Source: an uncultured Candidatus Methylacidiphilales bacterium
GTDB taxonomy: Bacteria; Verrucomicrobiota; Verrucomicrobiia; Methylacidiphilales; CALFVM01
Assembly (NCBI GenBank): GCA_937928665.1
Contig: CALFVM010000186.1
Location: 1 to 9,354, forward strand
Direction of reading: 5' to 3'
DNA length: 9,354 nt
Numbering within the stretch: the first letter of the stretch is position 1; every line of letters begins with the position of its first letter. Both the position numbers and the translations under genes were made by a program. A model generated the notes under the pieces. That model ran no database searches. It saw only the letters and a list, made by a program, of their open reading frames with translations, and was not told the origin of the DNA. Positions 1 to 7,843 of this stretch are shown here, piece after piece.

Positions 1-11
1 GGTTCGGGGCG

Positions 12-527
12 GTGTTTGACACAGGGGATCATTATTTCATGAGGGAAGCCTTGCGCCAAGCGGCGAAAGCGGCGCGGGCGGGCGAGGTGCCGGTGGGAGC
101 GGTGATCGTGCGGGGCGATGAGGTGATTGCGCGGGCGTGGAATCAGGTGGAGATGTTGAAAGACGCGACGGCCCATGCGGAGATGCTGGCGATCACGCAG
201 GCAGAGGCGGCGGTGGGGGATTGGCGACTGACGGATTGCACGCTTTACGTGACCAAGGAGCCTTGCGCGATGTGTGCGGGGGCGATTGTTCATGCGCGGT
301 TGAAAGATGTGGTTTACGGGGTGGGCGATCCGAAGGCCGGGGCGGCGGGTGGTGCGCTCAATTTATTGAATTTTCCCGGGTTCAATCACACCTGCGCAAT
401 CCGGACCGGGGTGTTGGAGGAGGAGGCGAAGGCGTTGCTGCAGTCGTTTTTCCGGGAGAAGCGGGAGGAGAAAAAGGCAGGAGCGGGCGGCTCTTTGCGG
501 GATGAAAGGAATGGTCATGGCGTTTGA
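12..527 (+). CDS. tadA: tRNA-specific adenosine deaminase TadA
   Basis: Zinc-dependent deaminase of the cytidine deaminase fold. In the family it converts A34 to inosine in the anticodon of tRNA-Arg(ACG) in the cytoplasm. The 171 residues match the usual bacterial length (about 165). The zinc and catalytic motif HAE is at residues 55-57 (His ligand, Glu proton shuttle) and PCAMC at 84-88 supplies the two Cys ligands. EVPVGAV near residue 25 and the C-terminal LLQSFFREKR helix are also typical. The start is GTG at 12: the residues DHYFMREAL before the internal ATG at 39 align with the N-terminal helix of the E. coli enzyme, so the ATG would cut off part of the fold. The frame is open to the window edge, so a start further upstream cannot be excluded. 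The 3' end overlaps the next gene by 11 bp, suggesting co-transcription and coupled translation. Confidence 0.93.
   Translation: MFDTGDHYFMREALRQAAKAARAGEVPVGAVIVRGDEVIARAWNQVEMLKDATAHAEMLAITQAEAAVGDWRLTDCTLYVTKEPCAMCAGAIVHARLKDVVYGVGDPKAGAAGGALNLLNFPGFNHTCAIRTGVLEEEAKALLQSFFREKREEKKAGAGGSLRDERNGHGV
505..510 (+). promoter_or_regulatory. Ribosome binding site of ubiD
   Basis: AAAGGA lies inside the end of tadA, 6 nt before the ATG at 517. It decides between three in-frame ATGs and is the only convincing Shine-Dalgarno sequence I found before a gene in this window. Confidence 0.55.
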
Positions 528-1992
528 ATCGATGCGGCAGTTTGCCGAGGTGCTGGAGTCCCGGGGCGAGTTGGTGCGGATTCGTGAGCCGGTGGCGACC
601 GCGCTGGAGATTTCGGCGGCGGCGGATTTGGAGATGAAAAAACCGGGCGGTGGCAAGGCGTTGTGGTTTGAACAACCGCGCCTGGCCGATGGAACGATTT
701 CTGCATTCCCGGTTTTGGTCAATGGTTATGGGAGCCGTGCGCGGATGGCGCTGGCGTTGGGGGTGGGGGATGTGGAAGAGGTTGCCGCGCAGTTGGGGTT
801 TTTGATGAAGGCCAAGCCGCCGAAAACGCTGGCGGAGGGGTTTGAGCTGGTGCGGCAGGGATTGGATGTGGTCCATGCGCGACCTGCCCGGCAAAAGTAT
901 GGTTCGTGCAAGGAAGTTATCCGGCGGGCATCCGACGGTGGTCCGGGTCTGGGGACGTTCCCCGTGCTGACGTGCTGGCCGCAGGATGGAGGGCCGTTCA
1001 TTACGCTGCCGACGGTTTTCACGGAAGACCCGGACACGGGTGAGCGCAACGTCGGGATGTACCGGATGCAGGTTTATGACGGGTGGACCACAGGAATGCA
1101 CTGGCAGGTGCACAAGGTGGCGGCACGGCACGGACGACGTTATCATGAGCGGGGGGAAAAAATGCCGGTGTCGGTTTGTCTGGGAGGCGATCCGGTGTAT
1201 GCGTTTGCAGCGACGGCACCGCTCCCCGATGGATTGGACGAGGTGTTGCTGGCGGGGTTTTTGCGGAAGAAGTCGGTGCCGCTGGTGAAGTGTGAGACCA
1301 ATGACCTGCTGGTTCCGGCCAATGCAGATGTTGTGCTGGAGGGATATGTCGATCCGACCGAGCCGCTCCGGGTCGAAGGGCCGTTCGGGGATCACACCGG
1401 ATTTTATACGCCGCCCGATCTCTACCCGACATTTCATGTGACCTGCATCACGCATCGGAAGGATGCGGTCTATCCGGCGACGGTGGTGGGGCCGCCCCCA
1501 ATGGAAGATTTCTATATGGGGACGGCGTCGGTCCGAATTTTTCTACCGGTGTTCAAGATGAACTTCCCGGAGATTGTGGACCTGGCCCTGCCAGCGGAGG
1601 GAGTTTTCCACAATCTGGTGGTGGTGAGCATCAAGAAACAATATCCGTATCAAGCCTATAAGATCATGAACGGGCTGTGGGGGATGGGGCAGATGATGTT
1701 CTCGAAGTTCATTGTGGTGGTGGATGCGGAGGTGGATGTGCACAACACCTCTGAGGTGCTGTTTCATGTTTGTGCGAATACCGATCCGCAGCGGGATTCG
1801 ATTTTTACGAAGGGACCTTGCGACAGTCTGGACCATGCGCCAACCGAACCGAATGTCGGTTCGCACATGGGTCTGGATGCAACCCGGAAGTTGCCCGGGG
1901 AGGGTTATCGGAGGGGCTGGCCGGACAAGTGTGTGATGGCGCCGGAGGCGGTTCGGCGTGCGCGTGAGATTCTGGCGGCAGCGGGAAGGTGA
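517..1992 (+). CDS. ubiD: UbiD-family prenylated-FMN decarboxylase
   Basis: Homologue of 3-octaprenyl-4-hydroxybenzoate carboxy-lyase UbiD, an enzyme using prenylated FMN and Mn2+ to decarboxylate an aromatic acid in quinone synthesis. The 491 residues equal the usual length and similarity to E. coli UbiD as I remember it runs end to end. Counted from the start chosen here, N178 and R183 lie in NVGMYRMQ, H199 in WQVHK, and E287 and D292 in EGPFGDHTG; these correspond to the metal/cofactor and Arg-Glu-Glu/Asp catalytic positions. Three in-frame ATGs exist (502, 511, 517). I chose 517 because AAAGGA at 505-510 is a good ribosome site 6 nt before it, and the protein then begins MAFESMRQF. The product may act in ubiquinone or in futalosine-route menaquinone synthesis (MqnL-like); the window does not decide. 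The ubiA homologue at 6876-7745 supports a quinone role. Confidence 0.93.
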   Translation: MAFESMRQFAEVLESRGELVRIREPVATALEISAAADLEMKKPGGGKALWFEQPRLADGTISAFPVLVNGYGSRARMALALGVGDVEEVAAQLGFLMKAKPPKTLAEGFELVRQGLDVVHARPARQKYGSCKEVIRRASDGGPGLGTFPVLTCWPQDGGPFITLPTVFTEDPDTGERNVGMYRMQVYDGWTTGMHWQVHKVAARHGRRYHERGEKMPVSVCLGGDPVYAFAATAPLPDGLDEVLLAGFLRKKSVPLVKCETNDLLVPANADVVLEGYVDPTEPLRVEGPFGDHTGFYTPPDLYPTFHVTCITHRKDAVYPATVVGPPPMEDFYMGTASVRIFLPVFKMNFPEIVDLALPAEGVFHNLVVVSIKKQYPYQAYKIMNGLWGMGQMMFSKFIVVVDAEVDVHNTSEVLFHVCANTDPQRDSIFTKGPCDSLDHAPTEPNVGSHMGLDATRKLPGEGYRRGWPDKCVMAPEAVRRAREILAAAGR

Positions 1993-2002
1993 GAGCCGGT
2001 AA

Positions 2003-4771
2003 TCAGTTGAAGACGACCTCGTAGTAGGGCGTTTGGGTGGTGGCTCCATCAAGGGTGAAGGTTCCGTTTTGGACGGGGATGGTCTGACCGGTTCGTTTGC
2101 CGTCGTGGTCAAGGACATGAACGGTGGCGGTGCCGGATCGGCTGAGGCGAATGGTGGCGCGCACGGGTTCCATTTTGATCGGGGCAGATCCGTCGGTAAT
2201 CTTTTTGGAGCCGATGTAGTTCATCCCGTCATTGAGGGTGCGTCCGAGCGCAACGAGGACGAGTCGGTTGGAGTCAGCGAGGGTTTTGTCGGCTTCCGAG
2301 GCGGTCAGATAGATGGCGGCGTAAGGGGTTTCGGTCTGGATGCTGGCACCGGAGAGGGTGTGGGATTTTCCGTGGGCAAAGCCAACGACGGCTTGGGTGG
2401 CCGGGGTGTCGATGGTGAAGAAGCCTCCATCGCCAGGGCCAGGGGCAGGGTGCCAGGCGAGTTGGCCGGTGCTGGAGACGATGGCTCCATCTTTTTGGTA
2501 GGGAGCAAGGTCAAACCGGGGCGTTTCCTTGTATTCATTGTCGAAGGAGACCAGGGAACGGACGGCGGCGAGGGCCTCGGCGGGGACGGTGATGGAGTCG
2601 AAGGCTTTATCGTCGTAACCCTGACGGACCTGGTCGTCAAAGCCCAGCTTGCCTTCGTGAAGCGAGGGCACGTGAACGGAGCGAACGGCGGTGACCTCGG
2701 AGGTTTGGATATCGCGGCGGAGCGTGTGGCGGGCGATGGCGGGGAAGAGGCCGAGGACTTCAGGTTGGGCGACCACCCATTGGTCGGTGCCGAGCCGGGG
2801 TTCGAAGCCGCCGTTGTCGCGATTCTGAAAGATGTAGCTAACGTCCCAGCCTTGGAGTCCCATGCCGTAGGCGGCGAGGATGGCAGCACCTTCGGAGGGG
2901 AAACGGGTGGGGAAGACGTGGATCCATTCGGAGAGCATGAAGGGATGACCGGCAACCTGTTGCATTCCGGCACTGAGCATGCCGGAGCCGGGGCGGGCCA
3001 GCATGGGGGTGCCGCCGTTGAAGTAATTGTGGCGGTCCACGATGCCGGCAAGGGCGTCGGAGTGGAGATTGTAGTAGTGGGAGATTGCCCGACCGGCCTG
3101 CCAGTTGGAGGCGACGATCTCGCCGGTGTAGCCGACATCGCGGAGTGCCTGACTGAAACGGCTGTAGTAATCGTTCTGGAGCTCGTGGAGAAAGGCCATC
3201 GTATCCAGCAAGCGGGGTCGGCGGTGAACCTGGGAACCGTGCAAATTGTCAGGGTCGTAGAACCAGGGGTTGCCGACGGGAACGACCGACTTGTTTTCAA
3301 AGCTCTCGTCGCCAAACCCTTCACCGGCGAAAGTGTTGAGACCGCCTTCACCCCAGCGGGCCAGGACGGCGTCTTTGGAACCGTAGCGTTTCAGGAGCCA
3401 GTCGGTGAATGTTTCTGATGCCATGCGCCGGAGCGTTGGAGAGTTTTTCAGGGTGGGCATGGTGGTGAAGAAGAGCGCGCTTTGCTCGTTGAGGAGTTCG
3501 ACGACCATGATGGCGGGATCTTCCGCGTAGGTGAGGCCGGTATAGGGATTTTTGTGGCGGAGAAGCCGGACGGTCTGCTCAATCTGCATGTCGCCAATTT
3601 CCTTGGAGAAGTAGGCACCACCGTGCGGCGTGGTGACACGGTCGCCGCTGCCGAATTCGGCCATGAAGGGGACCCGTTCTTTGTCGGCTGGGCCGAGTTT
3701 GAAGGTGCCGAAGGTGGGGGAGAACTTGGTGTAAATGCCTTTTTCTTTGAGTTTGGCGATGAAGTAGTCCATGCGGTCAAGACCGGCGGGGTCGAACTCA
3801 AGGAAGCTGTTTTTGGTGAGAATGCCGGCCCAGCCGTCGCCATCGGCGTATTTGTGGAGGCGGACGGCGTTGATGCCATGGGCGGCGTACATGTTTGCGC
3901 GCCGATCGGCGAGGGCTTTTTCGGGCGCGGTGGCGGCAAAGCAGACGTTGATTCCCCAGAAGGAGGCGGGTTGGCCGTTGCGGAGGAGACTGTCGCCCTG
4001 GCGGGTGATACGTCCGTATTTTCCAGCCGGGCCATCGAGCCATGCGTCCATGCTTAGGGCACTGTCGGTGGGAATCTGCCCGGTGCCTTTCCATTCAAAC
4101 CACTGGTCCCAGTTGGCTGGGGAGGGAACTTTAGAAGAAGTCGGGTAAAATGCGGCGTCGGCCGGCAGTTCCACCAGGATGGTCTGTTTAACCTCAGCTC
4201 CGGCTGGAACTTTGTCTTTGGCAAGGACAAGCCGGAGGGCGTTGTCTGAGGTGATTTCGGCTGGAGGATCGAGGCGGAGGAGGGTTTGACTACCGTTGGG
4301 AGCGGTGAGGCGAAGTTCGGAAACGGCCTGGCCAAGGCCGCGACGGTCGATAGGGAGGGATTCTTCTTTAGGTTGACCGGCGTCAATCAAGCTAATCTTC
4401 GAGCCGTTGAGCTGGGCACCGAACTGAATTTGGGCGACGAAGAGGGTGAGATCGGTGGCGTCAGGAAAGCGTAGGGTGTAATCAACCCGCGCGGTGTTAG
4501 CGTCCCGGCTCAGGGCGACATCGAGGGTGAACGGGGCATCCGTTTTGGAGAGTTTGCCGGAGAAGGTGCCGGTGCCGCGACCGTTGTCCGCGTTGATTTT
4601 GCCGCTCATTCCGGAATGAGCCCATCCGGGTCCCCAGGCCTCGGGACCGATCCGGAGGATTGTCCCGGCTGGGTTGACGATAGAGAGGCCCGGGCCATCG
4701 GCGTAGGCAACGGTTTCAGGAGAGCCGATGGTCAGAAGGGGGAGGAGGGAAAGCGCGGCGACGGACAACAT
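2003..4771 (-). CDS. Secreted clan GH-A-like glycoside hydrolase
   Basis: Large predicted exported glycosidase of 922 residues. Residues 1-24 form a signal peptide with a hydrophobic core (LSVAALSLLPLL) and a likely cleavage after AYA (residue 24), although no Lys or Arg precedes the core. Residues about 27-230 are rich in beta strands. A TIM-barrel of the cellulase/GH5 type seems to start at FWGINV (271-276), followed by HGINAVRLH. LNE at 427-429 would carry the acid/base Glu429, DRHNYF starts at 579, and Glu615 in FMLSEW is the likely nucleophile; an Asn-Glu pair plus a later strand-end Glu is the clan GH-A signature. STGQLAWH (767-774) and FTIDTP (785-790) precede a C-terminal beta domain. 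The substrate is unknown; a plant or algal polysaccharide is a guess. An in-frame TGA TAA lies just upstream, so the ATG at 4771 is the first possible ATG. It starts 31 nt after the Mpv17-like gene and could be the last gene of that transcript. Confidence 0.82.
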   Translation of the reverse strand: MLSVAALSLLPLLTIGSPETVAYADGPGLSIVNPAGTILRIGPEAWGPGWAHSGMSGKINADNGRGTGTFSGKLSKTDAPFTLDVALSRDANTARVDYTLRFPDATDLTLFVAQIQFGAQLNGSKISLIDAGQPKEESLPIDRRGLGQAVSELRLTAPNGSQTLLRLDPPAEITSDNALRLVLAKDKVPAGAEVKQTILVELPADAAFYPTSSKVPSPANWDQWFEWKGTGQIPTDSALSMDAWLDGPAGKYGRITRQGDSLLRNGQPASFWGINVCFAATAPEKALADRRANMYAAHGINAVRLHKYADGDGWAGILTKNSFLEFDPAGLDRMDYFIAKLKEKGIYTKFSPTFGTFKLGPADKERVPFMAEFGSGDRVTTPHGGAYFSKEIGDMQIEQTVRLLRHKNPYTGLTYAEDPAIMVVELLNEQSALFFTTMPTLKNSPTLRRMASETFTDWLLKRYGSKDAVLARWGEGGLNTFAGEGFGDESFENKSVVPVGNPWFYDPDNLHGSQVHRRPRLLDTMAFLHELQNDYYSRFSQALRDVGYTGEIVASNWQAGRAISHYYNLHSDALAGIVDRHNYFNGGTPMLARPGSGMLSAGMQQVAGHPFMLSEWIHVFPTRFPSEGAAILAAYGMGLQGWDVSYIFQNRDNGGFEPRLGTDQWVVAQPEVLGLFPAIARHTLRRDIQTSEVTAVRSVHVPSLHEGKLGFDDQVRQGYDDKAFDSITVPAEALAAVRSLVSFDNEYKETPRFDLAPYQKDGAIVSSTGQLAWHPAPGPGDGGFFTIDTPATQAVVGFAHGKSHTLSGASIQTETPYAAIYLTASEADKTLADSNRLVLVALGRTLNDGMNYIGSKKITDGSAPIKMEPVRATIRLSRSGTATVHVLDHDGKRTGQTIPVQNGTFTLDGATTQTPYYEVVFN

Positions 4772-4802
4772 TATTTCAGGTTATCAGCTTGGGATCAGGA
4801 GG

Positions 4803-5516
4803 CTATCCATCCATGGCATGGTGGGGGTTGGTCTGCTGGCGGGCGAGGGCGACGAAGATCAGGCTCCAGGCGGCGATGCCGAAGAGAAAGAGAGGGATTT
4901 GGAGATTGGAAGGAAGGGAGTAGATGCAGGCGGTCATTGGGAACCAAAAGAGCCAGCCGGGGACGATGAGAGGAAGGACAGCGCGCCGGTAGAAGCCGGA
5001 ACTCCAGGCCTGAGTGAGGCGGACGAGGTTGAACCGGACGCGGTAGAGGAAGATAAGGCTGACCCCGAGGGGTTGAGCAAGGAACGGAGTGAATAGGAAC
5101 TGATCGACAAGGACTTTGGTGGCGACGGTGGCGAGGTCGGGCTGGTCCCCGAAAAGGGCGGCCTGTCCGCGATAGAAAAGATCAACCAGGATGCCGGTGA
5201 AAGCAAAGACGGCGAGGAGGTAGGCGAACTCGGCGGCGTAAGCGCGGTTCCAACAGTCACCGCGGCCGGTCATTTGGCGGAAGATCTCCGGGACGACTCC
5301 GGCGGCGATCGGATTCAGGACGACGATGAACAGGAGCCCGAGTTGTTCCTTCAGGGCAGCCACGGCATCACATCCGGTGGCGACCGCCGGGATTGTGTAA
5401 TAGGCGACGACGAGGAAAATCGCGCCGGAGTTGATGAGGACAAAGGCAAGCCAGAAGCGGCGAAAGACTGACCAGCCGGGCCCGAGGAGTTCGCGGGCAA
5501 TGGATGCGGCGGTCAC
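4803..5516 (-). CDS. Mpv17/PMP22-like integral membrane protein
   Basis: Membrane protein of 237 residues with hydrophobic segments at about 22-42, 58-78, 97-117, 140-160, 181-198 and 208-226. The second half resembles the eukaryotic Mpv17/PMP22 family: KVLVDQFLFTPF (134-145) matches the family's K-x3-DQ-x4-P block. A Trp/Phe-Pro block (W191, F192, P193), LP at 201-202, Q206-x-P208 and W217 follow in the order of the family's C-terminal domain. In mitochondria and peroxisomes that family is linked to channel activity and small-molecule homeostasis; the bacterial role is unknown. The frame is open upstream to 5681, but that would overlap the whole 3' half of the iscA-like gene in a low-complexity stretch. 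I therefore take the GTG at 5516, 10 nt after the iscA-like stop. No ribosome site is visible, so the two may be translationally coupled. The family call is from motif memory, not a search. Confidence 0.7.
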   Translation of the reverse strand: MTAASIARELLGPGWSVFRRFWLAFVLINSGAIFLVVAYYTIPAVATGCDAVAALKEQLGLLFIVVLNPIAAGVVPEIFRQMTGRGDCWNRAYAAEFAYLLAVFAFTGILVDLFYRGQAALFGDQPDLATVATKVLVDQFLFTPFLAQPLGVSLIFLYRVRFNLVRLTQAWSSGFYRRAVLPLIVPGWLFWFPMTACIYSLPSNLQIPLFLFGIAAWSLIFVALARQQTNPHHAMDG

Positions 5517-5526
5517 ACGGGGGCGA

Positions 5527-5847
5527 TCAAGCCTCGAAGGAAGTCCCGCAGCCGCAGGTTTGTTTGGCGTTTGGATTCCGAATTTTGAAGCCGGTGCTGG
5601 TGAGGGAATCTTCGAAATCAATCTCGCAGCCGACCAGGAGCTTGCTGCTTTCCGCATCGACAAAAACGCGTGCGTCGTCAAAGGCGAGGGCGGTATCGGT
5701 AGCCTCTGGCGCGGCTACGGTCATGCCGTAGGACCAGCCGGAACAGCCCCCTTTTTCGACAAAGATTCGGAGCCCGAGACGGTCCCGGTCGGCGGCGGGG
5801 ATAAGTTCGCGCAAGTAATCAATGGCAGCCGGGGTGAGCGTGAGCAT
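5527..5847 (-). CDS. A-type Fe-S cluster carrier (IscA/ErpA/HesB family)
   Basis: Small cytoplasmic protein of 106 residues, the standard size of A-type carriers, which hold and deliver [2Fe-2S] or [4Fe-4S] clusters to apo-enzymes. The three conserved Cys are present: C35 in GGCSGWSYGM, and C98 and C100 in the C-terminal CGCG. LTPAAIDYLRELI at the N-terminus and the block DFEDSLTSTGFKIRNPNA before the last cysteines are typical. IscA, SufA, ErpA and HesB cannot be told apart from sequence alone, and no isc or suf gene is next to it, so no symbol is given. ATG at 5847 is the natural start and gives an N-terminus that fits the family. The gene sits between tRNA-Thr (53 nt upstream) and the Mpv17-like gene (10 nt downstream). 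Confidence 0.9.
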   Translation of the reverse strand: MLTLTPAAIDYLRELIPAADRDRLGLRIFVEKGGCSGWSYGMTVAAPEATDTALAFDDARVFVDAESSKLLVGCEIDFEDSLTSTGFKIRNPNAKQTCGCGTSFEA

Positions 5848-5873
5848 GAGTGTAATGGAATCGGAAGTTGAGG

Positions 5874-5888
5874 CCCCGTCAAGCGGGG
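5874..5888 (-). other. Small GC hairpin between tRNA-Thr and the Fe-S carrier gene
   Basis: CCCCG and CGGGG, separated by 5 nt, form a perfect 5-bp stem in the 52-nt gap between the tRNA 3' end and the next start codon. There is no T-run after it in the - strand direction, so it is not a classical intrinsic terminator. It could be a partial transcription barrier, a boundary for tRNA 3' processing, or chance in GC-rich DNA. Confidence 0.25.
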
Positions 5889-5899
5889 GAATCAGCCTG

Positions 5900-5971
<72 letters not shown>

Positions 5972-6000
5972 GATGAGCGGAAAGGATGCGTCTGGGAGGC

Positions 6001-6879
6001 TCAAGCGTCAAGCTCTGCCGCCTGGGGAATGGAATCGGCTGCACCGGGTCGACCAACGGTCAGGGCGGCGGCGGCGTTGGCCCGTTTGGCCGCGTCCGTG
6101 ATCGGCCATCCGGCCGCGAGTCCGGCCGCGAGGTAGCCGACGAAGGTGTCCCCTGCGGCCGTGGTGTCAACGACATCGACCGGCTTGGCATCGAGCTCCC
6201 ATTTGCCCCCCGGGCCGATCCCACGACATCCGCGGGACCCAAGCGTCAGAATGATGTCGGTTTCCGGCAGGCGTTGGGCGAGGATTTCGAGGATCGTTTC
6301 CGGGTGATTCCCGCCGCTGAGAGTGCTGCCCTCGATTTCGTTACAGACCAAAACCGAGACGGTGTCGAGGGGCAGGCTGGCCGAGGCCGGGTCGACTGGG
6401 GAAGGATTGAAGATGACGCGGAGTCCCCGGTCCCGACCGACAGTGAGAATTTGGTCAACATGGTTGACCTCGTTCTGCACGAGGAGGATGTCGCCTGGGC
6501 CGAACCCGTCAAAGGCACCGAAAATATCGGATTCGGTCAACGTCCGGTTCGCGCCGGGAAAGATAAGGATGGCATTCTCTCCGGCATCGTTGACCTGAAT
6601 GATGGCGTGACCGGTTGGTTGGTCGGTTTCGTGAAGGTGGGAAACGTCAATGCCGTCCGCCAAGAGGACGTTCCGTAGAAGATCTCCGTCCCGCCCAATC
6701 TTGCCCGCGTGCCGGACAGTGGCGCCTGCGCGTGCGGCGGCGATGGACTGGTTGAGGCCTTTACCGCCGGGGCCCCGGTGGAGCACGGAGACAGCTAAGG
6801 ATTCCCCTGGCTGGACGAAGTGAGGAACCCGGTAAACGAAGTCGAGGTTGAGGGAGCCGATATTAAGAATGTGTTTCAT
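6001..6879 (-). CDS. Ribokinase-like PfkB-family sugar kinase
   Basis: Cytoplasmic carbohydrate kinase of 292 residues, slightly shorter than E. coli ribokinase (309). The first PfkB signature region is GPGGKGLNQSIAAARAG (36-52), followed by GKIGRDGDLLRNVL. PGANRTLT (109-116), NPSPV and NEIEGSTLSGG match ribokinase blocks, and the second signature DTTAAGDTFVGYLAAGLA starts at 248, with D254 as the expected catalytic base. Ribose or another pentose or nucleoside is the likely substrate, but the family is broad, so no symbol is given. The frame runs upstream to 7020 inside ubiA. I chose the ATG at 6879 because MKHILNIGSLNLDFVYRV is the expected first beta strand and because ATGA overlaps the ubiA stop by 4 bp, a classic coupled arrangement. 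No sugar transporter or regulator is adjacent. Confidence 0.88.
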   Translation of the reverse strand: MKHILNIGSLNLDFVYRVPHFVQPGESLAVSVLHRGPGGKGLNQSIAAARAGATVRHAGKIGRDGDLLRNVLLADGIDVSHLHETDQPTGHAIIQVNDAGENAILIFPGANRTLTESDIFGAFDGFGPGDILLVQNEVNHVDQILTVGRDRGLRVIFNPSPVDPASASLPLDTVSVLVCNEIEGSTLSGGNHPETILEILAQRLPETDIILTLGSRGCRGIGPGGKWELDAKPVDVVDTTAAGDTFVGYLAAGLAAGWPITDAAKRANAAAALTVGRPGAADSIPQAAELDA

Positions 6880-7745
6880 GAACGAGCGAGGGTTAGACCT
6901 GCCAGGACGCCCGACAGGAGGACAAGCCCGACGAAGGCGTTGACGTGGAAAAATGCGCGGTTGGTTTGGACAAGGTCGCCCGTTCGTGCCCAGCGGTGCT
7001 CCAGCCACAGACCGGCGCAAGCGAGCACCCAGGCGACGGCATAGGGCCAGCCTAAATCCGCGGCCCAGCCGGCAAGGCCGAGAACTACGGCACTGGCGAC
7101 GTGGAGCACGGGGGCAAGAGCCAGGGCGGTTCGGACGCCATAGGTGGCCGGGACACTTTTCAGGCCGGCCGTGCGGTCAAAGTCGGCGTCCAGCGTGCTG
7201 TAGATCAGGTCAAACCCGGCGACCCAGAGGAGAACGGCCAGGGCAAAAAGCCAGGGAACCGGGGAGGAAAGATCGCCGCGGACCGCAGCCCAGGCGCCCA
7301 TGGGAGCAGCGGCCAGGGCGAGACCAAGGAAAAAGTGGGTGAAGGAGGAAAAGCGCTTGGTGATGGAGTAAAAAAAGATGAGGAAAAGGGCAAGCGGGGA
7401 GAGGACTAGACAAAGCGTGTTGAGGTTCCAGCAGGCGAAAGCGAAGAGAGCGACCGACACCAGGACCAGGGCGCGTGCGACCGGTTTTCCAATGAGCCGG
7501 TGCCGGTCCGCAGTGCGGGGGTTGAGTTTGTCGATTTCCCAGTCGGCCAGTCGATTGAAGGCCATCGCGGCGGTTCGGGCCGAGACCATGCAAACGAGAA
7601 TCCATCCAAAGATGGACCAGCCGGGCCAGCCGTCGGCAGCCAATGCCATGGTGATCAGGGCAAACGGAAGAGCGAAGACCGTGTGAGAAAACCGGACAAA
7701 CTTGCCGACACGGACAAGAAAGGGGAGGGGGTTGGCTTCGGTCAC
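6876..7745 (-). CDS. ubiA: UbiA-family aromatic prenyltransferase
   Basis: Polytopic inner-membrane enzyme that attaches a polyprenyl chain from the diphosphate to an aromatic acid (4-hydroxybenzoate in ubiquinone synthesis; MqnP homologues act in futalosine-route menaquinone synthesis). With the GTG start at 7745 it has 289 residues, the usual length. The first Mg-diphosphate motif is N64-RLA-D68-WEI-D72 and the second runs D179, Y182, D186, D190 with GLKSVP just after it. About eight to nine hydrophobic helices alternate with short loops, as in the family. The frame continues upstream to 7907, partly inside the FHA gene. Codons before 7745 encode a Ser/Pro-rich stretch unlike UbiA; GTG at 7835 (8 nt after the FHA stop) is an alternative start, and neither has a ribosome site. 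The stop overlaps the kinase start. A quinone role is supported by ubiD at 517-1992. The symbol names the family, not the pathway. Confidence 0.88.
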   Translation of the reverse strand: MTEANPLPFLVRVGKFVRFSHTVFALPFALITMALAADGWPGWSIFGWILVCMVSARTAAMAFNRLADWEIDKLNPRTADRHRLIGKPVARALVLVSVALFAFACWNLNTLCLVLSPLALFLIFFYSITKRFSSFTHFFLGLALAAAPMGAWAAVRGDLSSPVPWLFALAVLLWVAGFDLIYSTLDADFDRTAGLKSVPATYGVRTALALAPVLHVASAVVLGLAGWAADLGWPYAVAWVLACAGLWLEHRWARTGDLVQTNRAFFHVNAFVGLVLLSGVLAGLTLARS

Positions 7746-7843
7746 TGGGCGGAGAGTGTCGGCCCGGATCGGTTCGGATTCAAGGAAGGAAGGTGAGACC
7801 GATGCGCTTGGCAGCGTTGCGGAAACGCGCGGCACGGGGCGAT

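Noticed and set aside
382..1455. 357-codon open frame on the - strand, opposite ubiD
   Set aside because: Arg/His/Pro-rich translation without domains; ubiD on the + strand explains the region fully.
1845..1863. Perfect 8-bp inverted repeat CGAACCGA-ATG-TCGGTTCG
   Set aside because: It lies inside ubiD in a conserved coding stretch (TEPNVGS), has no T-run, and is likely a product of codon use.
2033..3418. 461-codon open frame on the + strand, opposite the glycosidase
   Set aside because: Its Gly/Val/Asp/Glu-rich, motif-free translation is what antisense reading of a GC-rich gene gives; the opposite strand has a signal peptide and catalytic motifs.
4797..4920. AGGAGG (4797-4802) followed by ATG at 4813 and a 35-codon + strand frame
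   Set aside because: The ribosome-site match is good, but the small peptide (Trp/Arg/Lys-rich) runs antisense to the Mpv17-like gene and shows no recognisable feature; spacing of 10 nt is long.
5986..6678. 230-codon + strand frame opposite the kinase
   Set aside because: Antisense shadow; the - strand carries both PfkB signatures.
7813..7827. 5-bp hairpin GCGTT-GCGGA-AACGC between the FHA and ubiA genes
   Set aside because: Short stem with no T-run; not enough to call a terminator.
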